Both the position numbers and the translations under genes were made by a program. Shown here piece after piece: positions 9,082 through 18,649 of a stretch of DNA of 64,000 nucleotides (positions within the stretch are counted from its first letter, which is position 1; the number at the start of each line of letters is the position of its first letter). Source of the DNA: Singulisphaera acidiphila DSM 18658. GTDB taxonomy: Bacteria > Planctomycetota > Planctomycetia > Isosphaerales > Isosphaeraceae. Location of the stretch: positions 4,154,001 to 4,218,000 of the forward strand of contig NC_019892.1 of NCBI RefSeq assembly GCF_000242455.2, given 5' to 3'. The notes beneath the pieces were generated by a model. That model worked only from the letters and a program-made list of their open reading frames with translations. It was not told where the DNA came from and searched no databases.

Positions 9082-9623
9082 GCCGCTGGCACGGTCTTTC
9101 TTTGAATAGCTCGTCAGTTTCTGAGTGCCACGGGTTGGACTCAACCCGTGGCACCCAGCAGCATAGGTTTGGCCGTGGTAACCCATCAGAAAATCAAAGG
9201 AAACCGCGACCAATAGCTTAGCGCGATTGACCGGCGTGTTGCACACGCTCTCGCCGGTTTTCGCCCCAGCAGAACGTTCCAAGACAGCCCGAGGCAACGC
9301 CAATAAAAATCAGCATATTTACATTTTATAAATACACAAAAAAAAGGCAGCCTCATCCGAGTGCAAGGTCTGTGATCTCGGTCCCGTTGGCGCGACCCAT
9401 TAGGCCGCTCTTTCAGAGCTTCTGATCCTTGAGATTGAGTCCCCAGGGCGTTTCCGCCTCCATTCCTCTTCCCCCATCTCTCCCAAGCCTGCCTGTTTCT
9501 TACCCCCTCCACGCGGATAAGATAGCGAAAGAGGACGCGAGTCGAGTCCCTTTCGATCGCGGCCGCGATGAGGATCGGCCAGGGCAAGGGACACACGAAA
9601 GAGGAGCTCATCCAAAGAGACTC
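9082..9623. other. Intergenic stretch with hairpin repeat
   Basis: The stretch contains the long hairpin at 9125-9154 and then AT-richer sequence (about 9300-9360). I find no credible gene. A frame for the following protein extends back to 9429, but its codons there lack the character of the rest. Confidence 0.5.
9125..9154. repeat. Perfect 12-bp-stem hairpin (GTGCCACGGGTT)
   Basis: GTGCCACGGGTT, a 6-base loop GGACTC, then AACCCGTGGCAC. It lies 43 bases after the permease stop and could end transcription, but no U-run follows. The core GCCACGGGTT...AACCCGTG recurs at 43031-43058, so it is likely a dispersed repeat. Confidence 0.75.
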
Positions 9624-12600
9624 ATGGCAACCACAAACCTCGGTCGGATGACTCGGCGCCGCTGGAGGGTACTGGCGACGGTGCTGATCCTCCTCGTGAC
9701 CGCAATCGCCGCCATCCCTTGGGGCTTGGGGACGAGACCCGCTCGGAACTGGCTGCTCACGCGGGCGAACCGGGCGCTCGCGCCCGCCGGCATCGACTTT
9801 GCCACGATCCGGTTCTCTTGGTTCGGCCCGACCCGGCTGACCCACTTCGTGCTCCGCGACGCCCAGCAGGACCAGGTCATCACCTCGCCCAGCGCCGTCT
9901 GGGACCGGAACCTGCGGCAGATTCTCTTCGAACGCCCTCGGCTCGGGACGTTCGACCTCAAGAGCGCCAACCTCGACGTGGAGCGGCGGGCCGACGGCTC
10001 GATCGACCTGTACGAGGCGATCAGACCAGTCCTCGGCAAAAATCCACGCACCGATCTGCACATTCGCATGCAACACGCAAAGCTCAGGTTCCGGGCCGCG
10101 GGGCAGCCGGTCCCGGTGACGGCCGAGCGCGCGAACCTGACGCTGGACGTCCCGGCGGCCCCCCGGCCAATCGCCTGGAATCTTCAGCTGGAAAAGGCTG
10201 CGATTCCAGATTCGGCGACGCTGCATATTGGGGGCCGTTTCGAGCGTTGGAAACCGGCCAACACCCTGGCCGTGGAGGTCAAGGCGCAACGCTGGCCCTG
10301 GGCCCTGAGCGTGCCTGGCCTGGAATCGGCGGGGCAGCTTGACGGCCAGTTCACACTCGGGCGTGATGCGGGGAAATGGGCTGTCTCAGGAGACGTCGGG
10401 CTCCTCGACGTCGACGCCACAGGTTCGCGGCTGGCTGGCGACCACCTCCGGCTCGACCGCGTCACCGGGGCCTGGAACCTGACCGCAACCGAGGGGACGT
10501 GGGTCGTCCGCCACTTCGACCTGACCTCGCCCCTCGGCTCGATCAAGGCGAGCGGCCAGCGACCGGCCTCAGCCAACGCCGTGGCGAAGGTTGAGGGGAC
10601 GCTCGACCTCGCCGCACTCGCGCGTCAGTTGCCGCATGCACTCCGACTGCGCGATGGGATCACGCTCGACCGGGGCTCGGCCGAAGTGCGAATCGAATCG
10701 CGGGACGATCCCAAAGGCCAAGGACAGGCCTGGGAAGTCGAGGCGAAAATCAGCGACCTCGAAGCGGAGGATCTTGGGCGTCGCTTCACGCTCCATGAGC
10801 CGGCCACGCTGACCGGCAGACTGGCGAGCCGAGACCAAGGAGTCGCGATCGAGCGGATGACCGTGCGAACCGCGTTCTTGAACATGACGGGGCAGGGGGA
10901 TGTCGACCGCGGAATCGATTGGTCGGGGACCATCGACCTCGGCGGCCTCCAACGCCAGCTTCGCGACTTGCTCGACTTCGGTGCCATCGAACTGGCCGGC
11001 GGGGGGGATCTCTCGGGCCACTATCGACGAGCCGGGACCCGGTTCCAGGGACACCTGACCTCCGACCTCCGTGGCTTGCAGGTCGACGGCCTCGCGGCAG
11101 GCCCGCTCCAACGCGATCTCTTGCACCTCGATCTCGCGCTCGACGGGATGGCGACCGCCTCGGGGCTCCCTCGTTCCTGGAACACAGCTCGGCTCGATCT
11201 CGCCAGCGGCGACACGACCGTCAAGCTCGCCACCCGGTCGGGCCAGGACGCGAACTCCGTCACCCTGGATGCCAAGGCCCCCATTTCTTGGGTCGATCCA
11301 CCGCACCGCGCCGAGGGGCACCTCGAAGCCCAGTGGAACGCGACCGGCATCGACATCAACCGCCTCGCGGTCTCCATCGCGGCGCTCGCCGAGAACGCGA
11401 AACCAGGGGATGAACGAATCCTGCTCAACGCGAAGGGGCGTTACGACCGCAAGGCGGGGGAGTTCGTCTTGACCCCCGCCACCGCAAGTCCGGGACCATC
11501 GGCCATCGCGATGGCCCCCGAGGGGATGCAAGTCTCGGGCCTCGGCGGAACCGGAGCGCTTCGCGCCTCGGTGGGGTTCGCCGGTGACCTCGAGGCCCTG
11601 CGACAACTCATCGGGCCCAACCTCGAAACCTCGAACGGGGGCCTGACTGGCCCCTGGTCCGCGCGTGCGACGGCCGAATCCAGCGAGGACGGCCTTCGAT
11701 TCGTGGGGAAGGTTGACCTCCACCCGCTCCTGACCTCCGGCCAGGCCAACGACAGCGTTCGCGACGAAGGGCCGATCGCCCTTTCGCTCAACGTGTTGTA
11801 CCCCACCAACGCGAACGCGATCGACGTGGCCGAGCTCGTCCTCACCAGCCGGTACGCGACCCTCGAGGGTTCCGGCCGCCTGACCGAGCCCAAAGGCCAG
11901 CGCATCGCCGACCTGCACGGAACCCTGTCACCCCGTTGGGACGCGATCAACACCCTGCTTTCCGAACGCGTCGAGCCCGGGGCCCGCGTCTCGGGCAAGC
12001 CTCGCCCTTGGAAGATCCGTGGCCCCTTGGCGGGCGAATCGTTGCCCGGCTTCCTCAAGTCGATTGACCTCGAATTCGGATTCGAGCTGGCCGAAGCCAA
12101 TATCTACGGGCTCCGCGTCGGTCCCCTGCCGATCGTCGCGCGAACCCGCGAAGGCAGGCTCGCGATCGACGTCATCGACACCTCACTGAACGGCGGCCGG
12201 ATCCACCTCGAACCCTTGCTCACGATCGATCGTGAGCAGGGGTCGAAGATCAGGCTCGACGGAAGCTCGTCAATCGCAAACGCGGAGATCAACGATGAAG
12301 TTTCGCGCCGGTTCCTCTCCTATGTGGCACCTGTCCTCGATCGAGCCACACGTGCTCACGGGCGGGTCTCCGTCAACCTGGAAGAAGCGGAGTTCCCGAT
12401 CGGCGGCCCGGTGAAGCGGGAAGCCAAGGTTGAGGGCGAGGTCAAGTTCGAGGATGTCGAGTTCCTCCCCGGCCCGGTCGCCGACCAGCTTCTCATCCTC
12501 CTCGGCCGGACCGATCGACCCACCATCAAGCTCGATGAACCGGTTGCGCTGACCATCGCCGACCGCCGAGTCTATCAGCAGGGCTTGGCCTTGCCGCTCG

Positions 12601-12983
12601 GCCAGCTCACCCGAGTCGAGCTCGACGGCTGGGTCGACTTCGACCGCAACCTCCAGCTCACCGCCAGCCTGCCGATCACGGCGGCCATGGTGGGCAACTC
12701 GCCCGTCCTCAGCGCCTTGGTGGAGAACCAGCGGATCAGCGTGCCCATCCGGGGAACTCTCAAGAACCCGGAGATCGACCGCGACGCCATGAACCTCTCG
12801 CTCAAGAACCTCGCCCAATCCGTCCTCGGCAACGGCATGGCGCGCGGCGCTCTCGAGATGTTCAAGCAGCTTCAAAAGCCCCGCGACCCCAACGCCCCCC
12901 CACCCCCCACCTTCCAGGAACGAAGGGCGAATCGCCTGGAACGCAAGGCCGAGCGCAGACGTCAACGAGGCCTCGAACCCTGA
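9624..12983 (+). CDS. Large AsmA/TamB-like membrane-anchored protein
   Basis: A 1119-residue protein with one N-terminal membrane anchor (WRVLATVLILLVTAIAAIPW, about residues 13-32). It is followed by a long beta-rich region of repeats such as LDLAALARQLPHALRLRDG and GRFERWKP, and a C-terminal segment (LGQLTRVELDGWVDFDRNLQ, then PITAAMV, then IPIRGTLKNPEIDR) with the feel of AsmA/TamB C-termini. Members bridge inner and outer membranes and are thought to move lipid. The C-terminal tail is Pro- and Arg-rich. The ATG at 9624 follows AAAGAGACTC and begins just before the anchor. The exact family needs a profile search. Confidence 0.65.
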   Translation: MATTNLGRMTRRRWRVLATVLILLVTAIAAIPWGLGTRPARNWLLTRANRALAPAGIDFATIRFSWFGPTRLTHFVLRDAQQDQVITSPSAVWDRNLRQILFERPRLGTFDLKSANLDVERRADGSIDLYEAIRPVLGKNPRTDLHIRMQHAKLRFRAAGQPVPVTAERANLTLDVPAAPRPIAWNLQLEKAAIPDSATLHIGGRFERWKPANTLAVEVKAQRWPWALSVPGLESAGQLDGQFTLGRDAGKWAVSGDVGLLDVDATGSRLAGDHLRLDRVTGAWNLTATEGTWVVRHFDLTSPLGSIKASGQRPASANAVAKVEGTLDLAALARQLPHALRLRDGITLDRGSAEVRIESRDDPKGQGQAWEVEAKISDLEAEDLGRRFTLHEPATLTGRLASRDQGVAIERMTVRTAFLNMTGQGDVDRGIDWSGTIDLGGLQRQLRDLLDFGAIELAGGGDLSGHYRRAGTRFQGHLTSDLRGLQVDGLAAGPLQRDLLHLDLALDGMATASGLPRSWNTARLDLASGDTTVKLATRSGQDANSVTLDAKAPISWVDPPHRAEGHLEAQWNATGIDINRLAVSIAALAENAKPGDERILLNAKGRYDRKAGEFVLTPATASPGPSAIAMAPEGMQVSGLGGTGALRASVGFAGDLEALRQLIGPNLETSNGGLTGPWSARATAESSEDGLRFVGKVDLHPLLTSGQANDSVRDEGPIALSLNVLYPTNANAIDVAELVLTSRYATLEGSGRLTEPKGQRIADLHGTLSPRWDAINTLLSERVEPGARVSGKPRPWKIRGPLAGESLPGFLKSIDLEFGFELAEANIYGLRVGPLPIVARTREGRLAIDVIDTSLNGGRIHLEPLLTIDREQGSKIRLDGSSSIANAEINDEVSRRFLSYVAPVLDRATRAHGRVSVNLEEAEFPIGGPVKREAKVEGEVKFEDVEFLPGPVADQLLILLGRTDRPTIKLDEPVALTIADRRVYQQGLALPLGQLTRVELDGWVDFDRNLQLTASLPITAAMVGNSPVLSALVENQRISVPIRGTLKNPEIDRDAMNLSLKNLAQSVLGNGMARGALEMFKQLQKPRDPNAPPPPTFQERRANRLERKAERRRQRGLEP

Positions 12984-13040
12984 GCGCCGAACCCTGCTCG
13001 ACGAGGCCTTTTTTTCTCTCATTTGAATCAATGATGCACG

Positions 13041-14414
13041 ATGTCAGTGCATTTTGAAGTCCTCATTTTTGAACGATCCCGGTCCGTAACGAGTCAGGAG
13101 AACCCGACGGTGGGGGGCAGCTACGCACGAACGCGGTGGCGGTTGGCCGGGATGATGGCCTTGATCTACGCGATCCAGGGGGCATTCTGGCCGCTCCTGG
13201 CGGTCCACCTCCGGGACCTCGGCATCGACGGCAGGGGACGAGGGTGGATCTTCGCAACCCTGGCTCTCGGGTCGTTCGCCATGCCCTTGGGGGCGGGCCA
13301 ACTGGTCGACCGCCTGATGCCGGCCCAACGGTTCCTGGCCCTCGCCTACGTGGTGGGGACGGCGATCCTGGCGACCTTGGCCTGGGGAGTCTCGGTCACG
13401 CCCTGGTCACTGTTCGCCTGGTTCCTGGCCTACTGGCTCGTCATGGCTCCGACGACCGTGATCGGCGCATCGCTCGCCTTTCGGAACCTGGCCAACCCGC
13501 AAAAAGAGTTTGCCGGGGTGCGGCTCTGGGGAACGATCGGCTGGATGGTCTCCGGCTGGTTCGTCTCGTTACTGATGTCGCACCTGGGTTCGTCGCGAGC
13601 AGGGCAGGGGGCCTATGAAGCATTCTGGGTCGCGGCCGGTCTCTCGCTCGTGCTTTCCGTCTACAGTCTGACGTTACCGCATACCCCCCCGCTGGCGGTC
13701 GGCGCCCAGACCGCCTCGGGCCTGCGCGCTGCGGTCGCGATGCTCCGCCGTCGCGAGATCTCGGTGTTCTTGCGGACAGCCTTTTGCGTCTGCTTAACGA
13801 CGCCATTCATCTACCAGGTCTTGCCAACCCATCTGGAGTCGCGCGGGTTGCCACGCGCCTGGATCTCCACGGCCATGACGCTCGGCCAGGTTCCGGAAAT
13901 CGCTGCCTTGGCCGTCCTCCCTTGGATGTTTCATCGCTTCCGCTTTCAGGGGACCCTGGCGCTCGGCATCGCCGCCTTGGCCGTCCGATTCTTGAGTCTC
14001 GCGGTCGACCCTCCCCTCTGGGTGGTCCTGGCGGGCATCCCGCTCCAAGGGATCGGTGTCGCCTGCTTCACGATCGGGGGGCAAGTGTTCATGGACAGCC
14101 GCGCTCCGGCCGAGCGACGCGCTGGGGCACAAGCAATTTTGACGGTGCTGACCACGGGGATAGGTTCGCTCCTGGGAAGCGTGCTTGCCGGTGAAATATC
14201 TACCTGGTTTTCAAGGGATTCCGCCCTGGTATTCTTAATCCCTTGCCTGATTGATGTGGCACTGTTAATCTATTTCTGTGCGCGTTTCCGCCCTGACTGC
14301 GCGACGAAAACACAAGTCGACATCACCGACGAGGCGCATCCCTTGGGAAACGATGGTGTGCGGGGTTCAGTGGCTCTCACGGGCCACCTCGTCACGGAGT
14401 CGACCGATGGGTGA
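13041..14414 (+). CDS. MFS transporter (nucleoside:H+ symporter/MFS_1-like)
   Basis: A 457-residue protein with about 12 hydrophobic segments. The opening (MMALIYAIQGAFWPLLAVHL, then LGIDGRGRGWIFATLALGSF) and the cytoplasmic loop (FAGVRLWGTIGWMVSGW) match the nucleoside:H+ symporter/MFS_1-like group. It is a secondary transporter of the inner membrane; the substrate cannot be deduced. It overlaps the next gene by 8 bases, so the two are translationally coupled. Confidence 0.82.
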   Translation: MSVHFEVLIFERSRSVTSQENPTVGGSYARTRWRLAGMMALIYAIQGAFWPLLAVHLRDLGIDGRGRGWIFATLALGSFAMPLGAGQLVDRLMPAQRFLALAYVVGTAILATLAWGVSVTPWSLFAWFLAYWLVMAPTTVIGASLAFRNLANPQKEFAGVRLWGTIGWMVSGWFVSLLMSHLGSSRAGQGAYEAFWVAAGLSLVLSVYSLTLPHTPPLAVGAQTASGLRAAVAMLRRREISVFLRTAFCVCLTTPFIYQVLPTHLESRGLPRAWISTAMTLGQVPEIAALAVLPWMFHRFRFQGTLALGIAALAVRFLSLAVDPPLWVVLAGIPLQGIGVACFTIGGQVFMDSRAPAERRAGAQAILTVLTTGIGSLLGSVLAGEISTWFSRDSALVFLIPCLIDVALLIYFCARFRPDCATKTQVDITDEAHPLGNDGVRGSVALTGHLVTESTDG

Positions 14415-15027
14415 CTACCTTCGCCTGTTGACCACCAGTGATCGGGAAATCCCCCTGTCCACCCTGCAGCGAGCCGCCCACATCGGCGCGGTCTGGTCGG
14501 TCGATCATCCCGGAATGGTCGGCAACTATCTGGCGATCGGCCCCCAGCCGAACGACTCCCAAAACGTCTGGGCCACCATTGAACGCAACCCGGTCGGCCT
14601 CAACACGCTGGGGGCCGAAGAGGTGGCCGAATTCATCGACAGCCTCGAATCGGGCGGCCCCCCCTCGGCCGTTCGTTGGCTGAGCGACTACCTGGAAGCC
14701 GTCCGGGCGATTTATGCCATCCGGGTCTATCCGGAACCGATGAGCCAATCCCCCGAGGCCGTCGAGGCGATTCGTGCGATCCGAACCGCGCTGCGGACCG
14801 CCGTGGGAGGGGTTGGGCAGTGGGACGGCCAAGGGTTCACCAACGAGGACGACCGGTTGATCTGGTGTAACCCGTCAATCAACCCGCAAGGCTCGGTCCA
14901 GGCCGCGCTTTTGGATGAATCCACCGGCGACTGGATCCCTTACGAGCTCAACCTCAGCCTTCCCGAACAACTTGCCGCGTTTGTTCGGGGCGAAGTCCAT
15001 CGCCCCGCCCGGCACCGTGACGCTTGA
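14407..15027 (+). CDS. Conserved-looking hypothetical protein
   Basis: A 206-residue soluble protein that I do not recognise. It starts MGDYLRLLTTSDREIPL and contains VWATIERNPVGLNTLGAEEV and a C-terminal LPEQLAAFVRGEVHRPARH. There is no signal peptide or membrane segment. The start is set by the 8-base overlap with the MFS gene and a GGAG at a usable distance; an in-frame extension to 14278 is only a shadow of the MFS gene. Co-transcription suggests a job linked to that transporter, but nothing more can be said. Confidence 0.68.
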   Translation: MGDYLRLLTTSDREIPLSTLQRAAHIGAVWSVDHPGMVGNYLAIGPQPNDSQNVWATIERNPVGLNTLGAEEVAEFIDSLESGGPPSAVRWLSDYLEAVRAIYAIRVYPEPMSQSPEAVEAIRAIRTALRTAVGGVGQWDGQGFTNEDDRLIWCNPSINPQGSVQAALLDESTGDWIPYELNLSLPEQLAAFVRGEVHRPARHRDA

Positions 15028-15054
15028 ACTCCGCACACACTTCTCACGCACACA

Positions 15055-15396
15055 CTAATGCTCGTCTGTCGACCCCTTCTTGGGGGTTTGCTGCTCAAGC
15101 TTTTTCGCCTTCGCTCGCGGCCGTCGCTTGGGCGAGGCTTTGGGAGGGGGAGGCGGCGGGGGAATGTGGGCCTCTTCGAGCATCTCGGCCGACTGCTCGA
15201 GTTGACTCACCAGCAAGCCGAGAAAATGGAGTCGAGTCCCCTGGGTTTCCAGGAACTCGTTGAAGAGGAATCCCCCTTCAATCAAGTCTTCCCCTTGCTC
15301 GAGGATCTCGTTGGCAAGGCCCTCGACCAGGACGTCGCGACCACTCTGCAGCACTTCGATCGCCGCTCGATACTTATTAAAAAGCCGGTCAGGCAT
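15055..15396 (-). CDS. Hypothetical protein with Pro-rich, Lys-rich tail
   Basis: A 113-residue protein. Residues 1-75 look helical (RLFNKYRAAIEVLQSGRDVL, then LVSQLEQSAEMLEEA). They are followed by a run of seven prolines and a basic tail (KASPKRRPRAKAKKLEQQ). The helical part could be a coiled coil and the tail could bind nucleic acid; both are inference. It sits 69 bases downstream of the YheT-type hydrolase on the same strand and may share its transcript. Confidence 0.58.
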   Translation of the reverse strand: MPDRLFNKYRAAIEVLQSGRDVLVEGLANEILEQGEDLIEGGFLFNEFLETQGTRLHFLGLLVSQLEQSAEMLEEAHIPPPPPPPKASPKRRPRAKAKKLEQQTPKKGSTDEH

Positions 15397-15465
15397 TGTG
15401 GTTCTCGCTTCCCTTTATTACTCATCGGATCGAAGTGGGATGTCGCTCAAGGCCGAGAGGCCGCC

Positions 15466-16491
15466 TCAACCAGGCGGATTCGGACGTCCCCAACGCGCGG
15501 CGAGCCAAGCTGCAAGCCGCGCATCCAGCCAGCGACGATTCCCCCCCCATCGCGTCCTGCTGAAATAGCCGAGATGTCCCCCACTTTGATTCAATTCCAA
15601 TGCCAAAGTGGCGGGAAACACGATATGGCGAAATGGATCAGGAGGGATAAACGGGTCATCTTCGGCATGAATGACCAGGCCAGGAATCTGGATTCGAGGG
15701 ATCAAAGGACCGGAACTGCTCTGGGCATAGTAATCGGTTGCATTCGCGAAACCGTTCCTCGGCGCCGTGTAAAGTTCGTCGAAGTCGAGGAGCGTTTTTA
15801 CAGGCGTCAGATTGATCGGTTCCAGGTCGGGGAAATGGGCTTCCAACCGGGCGACCTCGGCCCGAAGCAGGCGCACGAAGTTGCGGTCGTAGATCCGATT
15901 CTCCGGACGCTGGATGTGCTGGCTACAGGCCGCCAGATCGATCGGCGGATTGGCCGCCAAGACCGAGTCGAGTCCCTCCACTGGCCGGTCGGCGGATTCC
16001 GCCGCCAGCTTCAAGGCGAGGTTGGCCCCGAGGGAAAACCCGACCACGGCGAGCGGCGAGCCAGGCGCGGCGGACGCCAACCACTCGGCCACCCAGCGCA
16101 CGTCCTCGGTGCGGCCCGCATGGTAAATCCCCCTGGCCAGCCCAAACCCGGCCCCGGCCCCACGGAGATTCATTCGAACCACCCGAATCCCAAGTCGCAG
16201 CAAACGCGAGGCCACTCGGACCACGTAGGGGGCGCGGGCACATCCGCCGAGCCCGTGGATCAGGACCGCGCCCGGGTCCCCGGGCGTCCAGCCCTCCGGC
16301 GTCGAATCCAGGAGGCAGAGTCGATCCCCCTGGTCGACCTCAATCACGTGAGACGTCGATGGAAATCTGGTCCGCGGCCCGGGGAGGTATCGGCCCACGA
16401 TCGTCTGGGTGTGCCCGCCACGCACCCAGGGATGAGGCACGAAGGGGGGAATCGTTGCGTCCGAGCATCGTGGTGCCATCAAGGTGGTCAT
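15466..16491 (-). CDS. YheT-family alpha/beta hydrolase
   Basis: A 341-residue enzyme. The N-terminal PHPWVRGGHTQTIVG motif is characteristic of the YheT/ABHD1-3 group. The triad is readable: Ser153 in GFSLGANL, Asp278 or 279 in IHAEDDPFIPP, and His306 in SGGHLGYF. The oxyanion-side motif is LIHGLGG. The family includes carboxylesterases and lipases; the substrate is unknown. There is no signal peptide, so it is cytoplasmic. Confidence 0.88.
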   Translation of the reverse strand: MTTLMAPRCSDATIPPFVPHPWVRGGHTQTIVGRYLPGPRTRFPSTSHVIEVDQGDRLCLLDSTPEGWTPGDPGAVLIHGLGGCARAPYVVRVASRLLRLGIRVVRMNLRGAGAGFGLARGIYHAGRTEDVRWVAEWLASAAPGSPLAVVGFSLGANLALKLAAESADRPVEGLDSVLAANPPIDLAACSQHIQRPENRIYDRNFVRLLRAEVARLEAHFPDLEPINLTPVKTLLDFDELYTAPRNGFANATDYYAQSSSGPLIPRIQIPGLVIHAEDDPFIPPDPFRHIVFPATLALELNQSGGHLGYFSRTRWGGNRRWLDARLAAWLAARWGRPNPPG

Positions 16492-16545
16492 AACAATTGC
16501 CTAAAGGTCCGTCTCTTCCGGCCTTGAGAAGCGTTGTTCCCCGAC

Positions 16546-17622
16546 TCAGGGGCCAACCTTACGAATCCGGTGGTTGCCCGTGTCGCCAATGTAGACCGCG
16601 CCGTCAGGCCCCACAGCCACGCCGTGCGGACGGTCCAGCAAAGCCGAGGTGGCCGCACCGCCGTCGCCTTCGCCGCCGCGTTGACCGTTGCCGGCCAACG
16701 TCCGGATCAGGCCGGTCCGAGCATCGATCCGCCGGATGGCCTGATTCTCCGTATCCACGATCAAGAGGTCCCCTGCGCGGTCGATCGCGAATTCCTTGGG
16801 GCCGTTGAAGGTGGCCGCCGTCGCGGGACCACCGTCACCCGAGTACCCCTTGGCCCCCGTGCCCGCCCGCGTCGTGATCAGGCCGGTCTGCGGGTCGACG
16901 CCCCGAAGGCGGTTCCCTTGCCGTTCGAGGATCAAGACCGTGCCGTCGGCCCCCACCTCCACCGCCCGGGCACCGAAGATCGAGGCGGCCGAGGCGGCTC
17001 CGCCGTCCCCCGCCGACTTGCCTTGGCCGGTTCCCGCGAACGTCGAAATCAGACCCGTTCCGAGGTCCACCACCCGCACCCGATGGTCGGCCACATCGGC
17101 GATGAAGAGCCGGGCCTCCTGGGAATCGAGCGCCACTCCGTTCGGTTCGACCAGGCCCGCCCGAGCCCCAGGGCCGCCATCGCCGGAGTAGGTCTTGGAA
17201 CCATCCCCCGCAATCGTCGTAATCATCCCCGAGTCCGCATCAACCCGGCGCACCCTCCGATTAAGCCGATCGGCAAAGTACAGGTTCCCTCGCGAATCGA
17301 GCACAATTCCGTAGGGTTCGTCCAACTTCGCCTTCAAGGCGACCCCACCATCTCCCGAGAACCCCTTGGTCCCGCTGCCGGCGACCGTCGTGATGATCCC
17401 CGACTTACCGTCGACCCGACGGATGCAGTGGTTCATCGTGTCGGAGAGGTAAAGATTGCCCCTCGAGTCGAACGCGACGTCGAACGGCATGTTCAGAGTC
17501 GCCTCAACCGCAGGCCCGCCCGCCGAAAGACGGCCAGGCTGGCCGGTCCCGACAGCCGTTGACATGGTTGGGTCGGCCAGGACGAGCAAACAAATTCCCA
17601 GCGGCAGGGTCAAAAGTGCCAT
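16546..17622 (-). CDS. Secreted NHL-repeat beta-propeller protein
   Basis: A 358-residue protein. The start at 17622 (MALLTLPLGICLLVLADPTM) gives a signal-like hydrophobic segment; a longer frame to 17784 adds an unconvincing polar N-terminus. The rest is six or so repeats of the form 'DSRGNLYLSDTMNHCIRRVD...G.ITTVAGSG.KGFSGDGGPA', the classic NHL repeat, forming a beta-propeller. NHL propellers bind proteins or ligands, and some carry enzyme activity. The tandem repeats make this gene prone to internal recombination. Confidence 0.85.
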   Translation of the reverse strand: MALLTLPLGICLLVLADPTMSTAVGTGQPGRLSAGGPAVEATLNMPFDVAFDSRGNLYLSDTMNHCIRRVDGKSGIITTVAGSGTKGFSGDGGVALKAKLDEPYGIVLDSRGNLYFADRLNRRVRRVDADSGMITTIAGDGSKTYSGDGGPGARAGLVEPNGVALDSQEARLFIADVADHRVRVVDLGTGLISTFAGTGQGKSAGDGGAASAASIFGARAVEVGADGTVLILERQGNRLRGVDPQTGLITTRAGTGAKGYSGDGGPATAATFNGPKEFAIDRAGDLLIVDTENQAIRRIDARTGLIRTLAGNGQRGGEGDGGAATSALLDRPHGVAVGPDGAVYIGDTGNHRIRKVGP

Positions 17623-18158
17623 TTCAATGGGCCCTGGAAGTCTTGGTGGGGCGTCGAAGCCAAGCGACCCGTGACAATCGCAGTCAGCCAGTCCGGTTCT
17701 GTTGATTTTAGCGTCGGCCCCACTCCCTGCTAGTGACTCCGTTGAAATTCGTGCCCGCGTGGCGACACACAATCCATCACCCACTCAGTCACCCAATGAA
17801 TTTGGGCAATCTGGACAACCGAGGCAGCTTGAACCCTCATGGAGGCGGAATCGGCTCAAGCCAGAGCGAGGCGTCCCCTTGGGACGTCGGCGGCCCGCCT
17901 GTTCCTTGATCGGGAATGGGACAATATCGGTGAGGCCTGCCTGGCGGCTGCTCAAACCAGGCATGGGCATTGTCATCAAAAAAAAGATAAGCAACCTCTG
18001 ACCGGTCTGCCGTTTCCATCGTAGAAAAGAATGGCGGGCGGGAATGAGACCTGGAGAGTCTTCCTAACACTCGCCCACAGGGAAGCCAACAAAAAAAGGG
18101 GGAGAGCGAGAGATCCTCGCTCCTCGGTCAGGCGCGCGCCTCTCGAAGGAGAATTCCG
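17623..18158. other. Divergent intergenic stretch
   Basis: The region lies between the NHL-repeat gene and the Gly/Tyr-rich gene. Several short open frames occur, but none has a supported start or recognisable product. A purine-rich GAAGGAG just before 18159 serves the downstream gene. Confidence 0.45.
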
Positions 18159-18512
18159 ATGAGTCTCTGGCACGGACGGACATCAAGCATCTTGGGAATC
18201 ACAGTCTTGGCCCTGGCCGTTCTTGCGGGAACGGGGTCGACAGCGCTCGCTCGGGGCGGCGGTGGCAGGCACGGTGGGGGCGGTTATCACCATCATGGTG
18301 GCGGCTACGCTCGAGGCCACGGGCGAGTGGGCGGCTGGGGGTACGGTGGATACGGGCACCGAAATTACCGCTCCGGCTACTACGCTCCTGGTTACCGCTA
18401 CGGTTATGGGGGTTCGTACTACGCGCCGTCGTACCTCTATCCCCCCTACGTGTATTCCTATCCCTATTACGCGCCGGGCTTCCGGCGGTGGTATGGCGGC
18501 TACCGGCGCTGA
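18159..18512 (+). CDS. Secreted Gly/His/Tyr-rich small protein
   Basis: A 117-residue protein. The signal peptide (ILGITVLALAVLAGTGSTALA, residues ~11-31) is followed by GGGG, HHHGGGYA and repeated GYGG/YYAP motifs. There are no cysteines. GAAGGAG lies 6 bases before the ATG. Such low-complexity proteins are common in planctomycetes, and a surface or matrix role is plausible but not shown; the His clusters could bind metal. A second protein of the same style lies at 31440-31925 on the other strand. Confidence 0.72.
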   Translation: MSLWHGRTSSILGITVLALAVLAGTGSTALARGGGGRHGGGGYHHHGGGYARGHGRVGGWGYGGYGHRNYRSGYYAPGYRYGYGGSYYAPSYLYPPYVYSYPYYAPGFRRWYGGYRR

Positions 18513-18649
18513 CGGCAAGACCATTTTGGATGGTATTCGCGACCTGATCTTCCCCCAGAGTTGCAGGTAAGTCGGCGCTCGGCATCTTTTATGCTGGGAA
18601 GAGTCCACATCTTATTGTCTGTTGCGAAATCCAAAATGGGGAGCGGACC

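Noticed and set aside
7447..9303. Long minus-strand open frame (618 codons) opposite the ABC-2 permease
   Set aside because: Its product is Arg/Gly/His-rich with no motifs, a typical shadow of a high-GC coding strand, and the plus-strand permease is convincing.
12984..13020. T-run after the AsmA-like gene as a rho-independent terminator
   Set aside because: A run of seven T is present, but I find no stable stem directly before it outside the coding region.
15058..16527. Long plus-strand open frame (489 codons) opposite the YheT-type hydrolase
   Set aside because: The minus strand carries a complete alpha/beta hydrolase with its catalytic triad; the plus frame has shadow composition.
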